DNA of 35,118 bases. Origin: Paulinella micropora. Taxonomy: Eukaryota > Cercozoa > Imbricatea > Euglyphida. How positions within the stretch are numbered: the first letter of the stretch is position 1; the number at the start of each line of letters is the position of its first letter. The notes beneath the pieces were generated by a model, which ran no database searches, was not told where the DNA came from, and worked only from the letters and a program-made list of their open reading frames with translations. Positions 29,736 through 35,118 of this stretch are shown piece by piece. A program made the translations under genes and the position numbers. The stretch lies in NCBI GenBank assembly GCA_009731375.1, contig BJOX01000013.1, positions 1,287,787 to 1,322,904 of the forward strand, in the 5' to 3' direction.

Positions 29736-32700
29736 GTGTGTGAGTGTGCTGATGTGCAGGTGGTGCCCCTGCCTTCGGCGGCCAGTGCAGTGGGGGACCA
29801 ACCTGCGCAAGCACCTGCAGAGGGGGGCAGCACGAGGGCGGAAGCCAAGCGCGGCCGTCGGGTCCGGAAACGAGCCAAGAAGCACCGCTCCAAGCAGTTC
29901 GATACCGGCTTCAAGCTACTCGTCGCGAGTCACAACTGGCAGGGTAAAACGGGATACGACAACGTAGGCACGGCGGAATGGGCATCATTCTACAAGCACG
30001 AGGGCTGGCTAGTCATCGGGGCTCAGGAGCACCGCATGGGCAAGAAGCAACTTTCCAAATGCAGCCTGGATGGATTCCGGATTTTTGGAAAACCTGCGGA
30101 GGTCAGCGAGAAAAATCGCTGCAAGGGTGGGGTTCTATTCGCGGTGGCTAACTTCCTTGGTCCGTATTGCAACCTGGTGTCAGCCCCCGTCGACCACCGG
30201 CAGCAAGTGTGGCTGCGTATCGCCTCGGGTGTTACCGGCGCTCAGGATATCTATGTGGGCAACGGCTACTTTCCCCAGGAAACGCAGGAAGAAGAGTCGT
30301 CAGAGGCGTATGCGGCCTGGCAGGCAGCTATAGCTTTTTTTGGAGCCAAAGGTCTTGTGGTCACGGTGGCGGATGCCAACGCGAAGCTCGGGCCGGCATG
30401 CAGCCGAAAAGAGGAGGGCATCGTCGGTCAGCACGGGGAGGTCGATGATAAGGGAGCACCGGTACGTTCGGAGAACGGCAAGAGACTCGCGGCTGTCCTC
30501 GTCGCTACGGGCCTGCGAAATCTGAGCGGCTTCTCGTGCCCAGTGGAAGGGTCCTACTGGTGGTCCCGGCGTGAGCAGCGCGGCATGGGCACAGGCAAGC
30601 ACCTCCTCGATTACATCTGCGCGTCGCCTGGCTTGGCATCTGGAGCAAAGTTCGGAGTATGCGAAGATGATCTTGATACGGACCACAAGGCAGTATGGGC
30701 CGAACTGACGTGGAGCGGCCAGCGCCGGCCAAAGCGGGCTGCGAAACCTTACAGGTCCTTTCGTGTTGATAAGCTTATTGGTGCTGGTGTCTCGGGTAAT
30801 GATCACGCTGCGAAGCAAGCGCTGGATTATCTACGCGACAAGTTCGATGACGTATTCCAGCATTGCCTACAGAAGCTTGGAGTGCATCAGCTGCCTGAGC
30901 TTGACCTATCGGGTGGTGCCGACAGCCAACGGGTGGTAGATGACGTCACCGAGCGAGTGGCGCAGTCCTTCCGAATGGCGGCGCACCGGGTCCTTGGCTC
31001 CAGATGTATACGACCCCGTTTCACCAACAATTGGTTCGACGGGGAGCTAAAGGAGCTCATTCAACAGCGCCGGGAGGCCTACGAAGCATTCAGGAGGGAT
31101 GAATCGAATGCGGAAGCCCGTCTGAATTGGCTACGTCTCCGCAAGCAAATTCGGAAGGCAACTCGGGCCAAGAAATCCGCCTCCTTCAAGCAAGTGCAGG
31201 AAGAAGCGGTCAAATGTCAACGCGAGCAATCCTCAAAGCGCTTTTGGCTACTCGCGAAGCGGCTTGGCGGGGCACGCAGAACGAAGGTCTCCGCGCCGGT
31301 GCAAAGGGAGGATGGCTCACTGGCGTGTACGCTGCCGGAAAAGGTCGCTCGGTGGGAGGAATTTCGGAAAAATTCGGTGAAGCCACGGGAAAATCCGGCA
31401 AGTGCGGCTGTTGTGGTGGAGTGCTGTGCAGAAGCAGGCTCGCTGGAGTGGGAGGAAGCCGAAGCTAAGCGGCAGTTCCACTGGAACGATCGCTTCAGAG
31501 ATGAGGTGGCCCGGGCTATGAAGGAGCACGAAGTAGGTGAAGACACTTGCGAAGAGCTGGACAAGCCGTTCACGCAAGAGGAGGTCCTTGCAAGGCAACG
31601 TGCCCTGAATAACCACAAAGCTTGTGGCGAGGACAAAGTGAAGAACGAGATGCTCAAGTATGGCGGCGCCTACATCAATGGCTACTTAACGCAGTACTTC
31701 AACTGGATTCGAGAAGCCGAGAGGACTCCAAAAGCTTGGGGCAAGGGAATCATCGTCAATATCCCCAAGGGTGGGGATCCTACGGATCCTGACAACTGGA
31801 GGGATATCTCGATTATTAGTTGCCTTGGTAAGCTGTATCTGTCCTTATTAGCTACTCGTCTAACGCTCTTCGTGGATGGCCCGGATAAGCTACGTCCAGA
31901 GCAGGGAGGCTTCCGCCCGGGGCGTCGCACTACGGATCAGGTCTTTACCCTTTGGCAGAGGTTGAAGGGGCGTCAGCAGCAGAAGCGGGAGTCGTATGTC
32001 CTGTTCGTCGATCTACGCAAGGCTTTCCCGTCTGTTTGGAGAGATGGCCTATTTGAGAGGCTCTGGAAGCTGGGTGTAAGGGGCAAGTTCTGGCGCACGC
32101 TACGCAGGTGCTACGAGCAGACTTCGTCGCAAGTGCTAGTTGATGGAGCACTCACCCCCGAAGTACTGGAGGGTGTAGGCGTCCAACAGGGGTCCCCTCT
32201 CTCTCCCACACTCTTCAACGTCTTTATGGATGAGCTGTGTGATCGGCTGGCGAGTGCCCTCAAGATCACGGATGTGAAGCGGCTGAACGACATCAAGGCA
32301 CTTCTATACGCGGACGACGTGGCCCTCATCGCTCACAGTCGCACCGAGCTCCAGAAGATGGTCAATGTTGTGGCCAAGTTCGCGGAAGATTACCGGCTGG
32401 AAGTCAACTTGAAGCCCGGCAAGACGGAAATCATGCCCATTTACACGTCGAGCAAGGCGAAACGACCAAGTATCAGGGAGCGAGGTGAGCCCGTGGTGTG
32501 GTTTCGCGGCCAGAAGCTTTGTGTCACCAGTCAGTACAAGTACCTGGGAGTGGTTATCACCGACGACCTGAAGTGGAAGGAGCAGGCCCTGCGGGCTACG
32601 CGTGTCACTGAAGTCGCCACCGCAGGTTGGTACTCTTTGTGGTGTGCAGGTGAGATACAAGCTAGGTATCGTCTCATGTGCTGGAATCAACTTGTGGGGG

Positions 32701-33338
32701 CCAAGCTGAAGTACGCCTTCGATGTCTGGCGTGCCCCCGTATCGCAGCTCACCAAGCTGGAGGCAGCAATGCTGCGCCCCATGAGGATGATTCTCGGCAT
32801 CAGCCCTAAGACAAGCAAGTGGATTACACTCTTTCTGGCGCGCTCTTTGAGTGCGGAGCGTTTGCGGCGGGCGGCGCAACTGAAGTTCTATGGACGGCTG
32901 CGTGTTCTACCGGAGAAGCGATTTCCTGTCATCGCATCTCAAGTCAAATCCGACTGGACTGCGGAGGCCGAAGGCGCTATCAGGGACTCAATGGATCTAC
33001 AACAAGGGCTTCAGGAGCTCCTAAATGGCTCAGAGAAGGACCTCGAGGGTTGGAGTTCGACTGTGGACAAGTGGGCCCTTCAGCAGGACGTCAAGATGGT
33101 GCAGCAACTGATGTGGGACAAGCAAGAGGCAGGCAGCGATCTTACTGATGGCCTGCGAGTCATCCTAAGACAAGTCTTTGGAACTAAGGAGTTCCCAAGA
33201 TGGGTAGCCCTTGATGATGCGCATTATAATCTGCTTCGGAGAAGGTTGCTCAGCTGCAACAACCGCCTTCGGTTGTACCGCAGCAAGTTGGTCAGTGGCA
33301 TGTCCCCTCGCTGCTTCTGTTGTCATGATGATGTCAAT
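29736..33338 (+). CDS. LINE ORF2: AP endonuclease plus reverse transcriptase, 3' end in gap
   Basis: Numbered from codon 29736 (GTG, just after a TGA; not a credible start). The endonuclease/exonuclease/phosphatase fold shows N67 (SHNW), E98 (QEHR), D213-x-N215 and D316-H317. The reverse transcriptase follows with a DNWRDIS motif, GGFRPGRRTTDQVF, FVDLRKAF, QQGSPLSPTLF and the catalytic YADD at 32307-32318 (residue 858). Downstream are conserved KYLGV and a thumb region. A Cys-rich end (RCFCCHDD) suggests a C-terminal zinc knuckle, cut by the gap at 33339. This is a non-LTR retrotransposon; the clade is not assigned. It lies antisense in the predicted intron 1. No in-frame stop interrupts it, so it may be fairly young. 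No ATG precedes the endonuclease, which supports continuation from ORF1. Confidence 0.93.
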
Positions 33339-33867
33339 NNNNNNNNNNNNNNNNNNNNNNNNNNNNNNNNNNNNNNNNNNNNNNNNNNNNNNNNNNNNNN
33401 NNNNNNNNNNNNNNNNNNNNNNNNNNNNNNNNNNNNNNNNNNNNNNNNNNNNNNNNNNNNNNNNNNNNNNNNNNNNNNNNNNNNNNNNNNNNNNNNNNNN
33501 NNNNNNNNNNNNNNNNNNNNNNNNNNNNNNNNNNNNNNNNNNNNNNNNNNNNNNNNNNNNNNNNNNNNNNNNNNNNNNNNNNNNNNNNNNNNNNNNNNNN
33601 NNNNNNNNNNNNNNNNNNNNNNNNNNNNNNNNNNNNNNNNNNNNNNNNNNNNNNNNNNNNNNNNNNNNNNNNNNNNNNNNNNNNNNNNNNNNNNNNNNNN
33701 NNNNNNNNNNNNNNNNNNNNNNNNNNNNNNNNNNNNNNNNNNNNNNNNNNNNNNNNNNNNNNNNNNNNNNNNNNNNNNNNNNNNNNNNNNNNNNNNNNNN
33801 NNNNNNNNNNNNNNNNNNNNNNNNNNNNNNNNNNNNNNNNNNNNNNNNNNNNNNNNNNNNNNNNNNN
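33339..33867. other. Assembly gap (529 N)
   Basis: Hides the LINE 3' end and the 5' half of the following SINE. Confidence 0.95.
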
Positions 33868-33973
33868 TGCGGGGGTGTCATTAGAGCCTATCGTCAATTC
33901 TTCGTACTCCCCTCACGGGTGAGACGACGGAGGCGCATGTGCAGAAATGCATCAGCCATTGACAGAGAAGCAC

Positions 33974-33974
<1 letters not shown>
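33868..33974 (+). mobile_element. tRNA-derived SINE, 3' part
   Basis: Begins at TGCGGGGGTGTC after the gap and ends AGAAGCACT, followed by (ATT)n to 34057. Confidence 0.9.

Positions 33975-34057
<83 letters not shown>
33975..34057. repeat. (ATT)n array
   Basis: Uninterrupted ATT triplets, the tail of the SINE. Confidence 0.95.
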
Positions 34058-34187
34058 GTGCCTATATATGATATACAATTTGCATGCATACATTATGGGA
34101 TATTACGATTGCAACTACATGCTTACATATGCATATATGTCATGTGTATGTCATTTCGTCTTGCATTATGTAATATTGTGTATATAC

Positions 34188-34251
34188 CTCGAGGTTGACC
34201 ACGGCCACGACCGCGGCCTCGCTCTGCACCCCTGCCTGGACCAGAGCTCAT
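34188..34251 (-). CDS. Candidate first exon of the fusion gene
   Basis: An ATG at 34251 (minus) opens 21 codons reading MSSGPGRGAERGRG and more Gly-Arg, then one base before the donor GTATAT at 34187. The split codon G|GC with 20524 restores Gly and continues the same GRG-rich composition. No other start codon was found for the zinc-finger exon. The link crosses a 13.7-kb repeat-filled intron, so it is inference from phase, composition and splice sites. The alternative is an unrelated small exon. Confidence 0.5.

Positions 34252-35118
<867 letters not shown>

Noticed and set aside
29736-29967. ORF1 continuing to 29967 as real coding
   Set aside because: In this overlap the ORF2 frame carries the basic tract and the start of the endonuclease. 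The ORF1 frame gives only low-complexity text.

Overview
This is a eukaryotic nuclear scaffold fragment. The signs are spliceosomal GT-AG introns, tRNA-derived SINEs, an APE-type LINE, very dense microsatellites and many N gaps. The organism cannot be named from the sequence. Introns crowd the 5' end of a gene whose last exon is 7.9 kb, which suits an intron-poor but repeat-bloated lineage such as an alga or other protist.

Layout. 1-770 is simple repeat and AT-rich DNA. 770-1928 is a ~358-bp tandem satellite. 2383-3125 holds frameshifted, protein-like fragments. 3126-4629 is intergenic and the 3' flank of the main gene. 4630-12550 (minus) is one huge exon. 12551-13605 carries three more small exons that I recovered from splice sites, reading phase and zinc-finger continuity. 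Two further candidate 5' exons lie at 20448-20524 and 34188-34251. If they belong, the gene spans 34251 to 4630 and encodes 2835 residues. Its two large introns (about 6.8 and 13.7 kb) would hold nearly all the mobile and repetitive DNA of the right two-thirds of the window.

The main gene is the highlight. One polypeptide combines a GRG-rich N-terminus, about 16 CCCH zinc fingers, a DEAH-box helicase core, RRM-like segments, a RING-IBR pair without a recognisable RING2, a long coiled coil, a PARP-type ADP-ribosyltransferase domain, two WWE domains and a C-terminal Pol-beta-type nucleotidyltransferase with its Asp triad. Parts of this are known separately: plant DEAH11/DEAH12 join helicase and RBR, and animal PARP7/12/13 join CCCH, WWE and PARP. 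The full combination suggests one RNA-sensing, RNA-modifying, ubiquitin/ADP-ribose signalling protein.

The repeats are structured. A tRNA-headed SINE with an (ATT)n tail is present in about 14 copies of two subfamilies. Three other dispersed repeats (called X, Y and Z here) also end in a small hairpin followed by (ATT)n. SINEs lie in one another's tails, minus-strand left of ~24400 and plus-strand to the right, around an inverted duplication of repeat X. A LINE with endonuclease and reverse transcriptase lies at ~29.0-33.3 kb, antisense to the main gene, with a -1 frame change at a 59-bp duplication. Fourteen N gaps truncate many elements.
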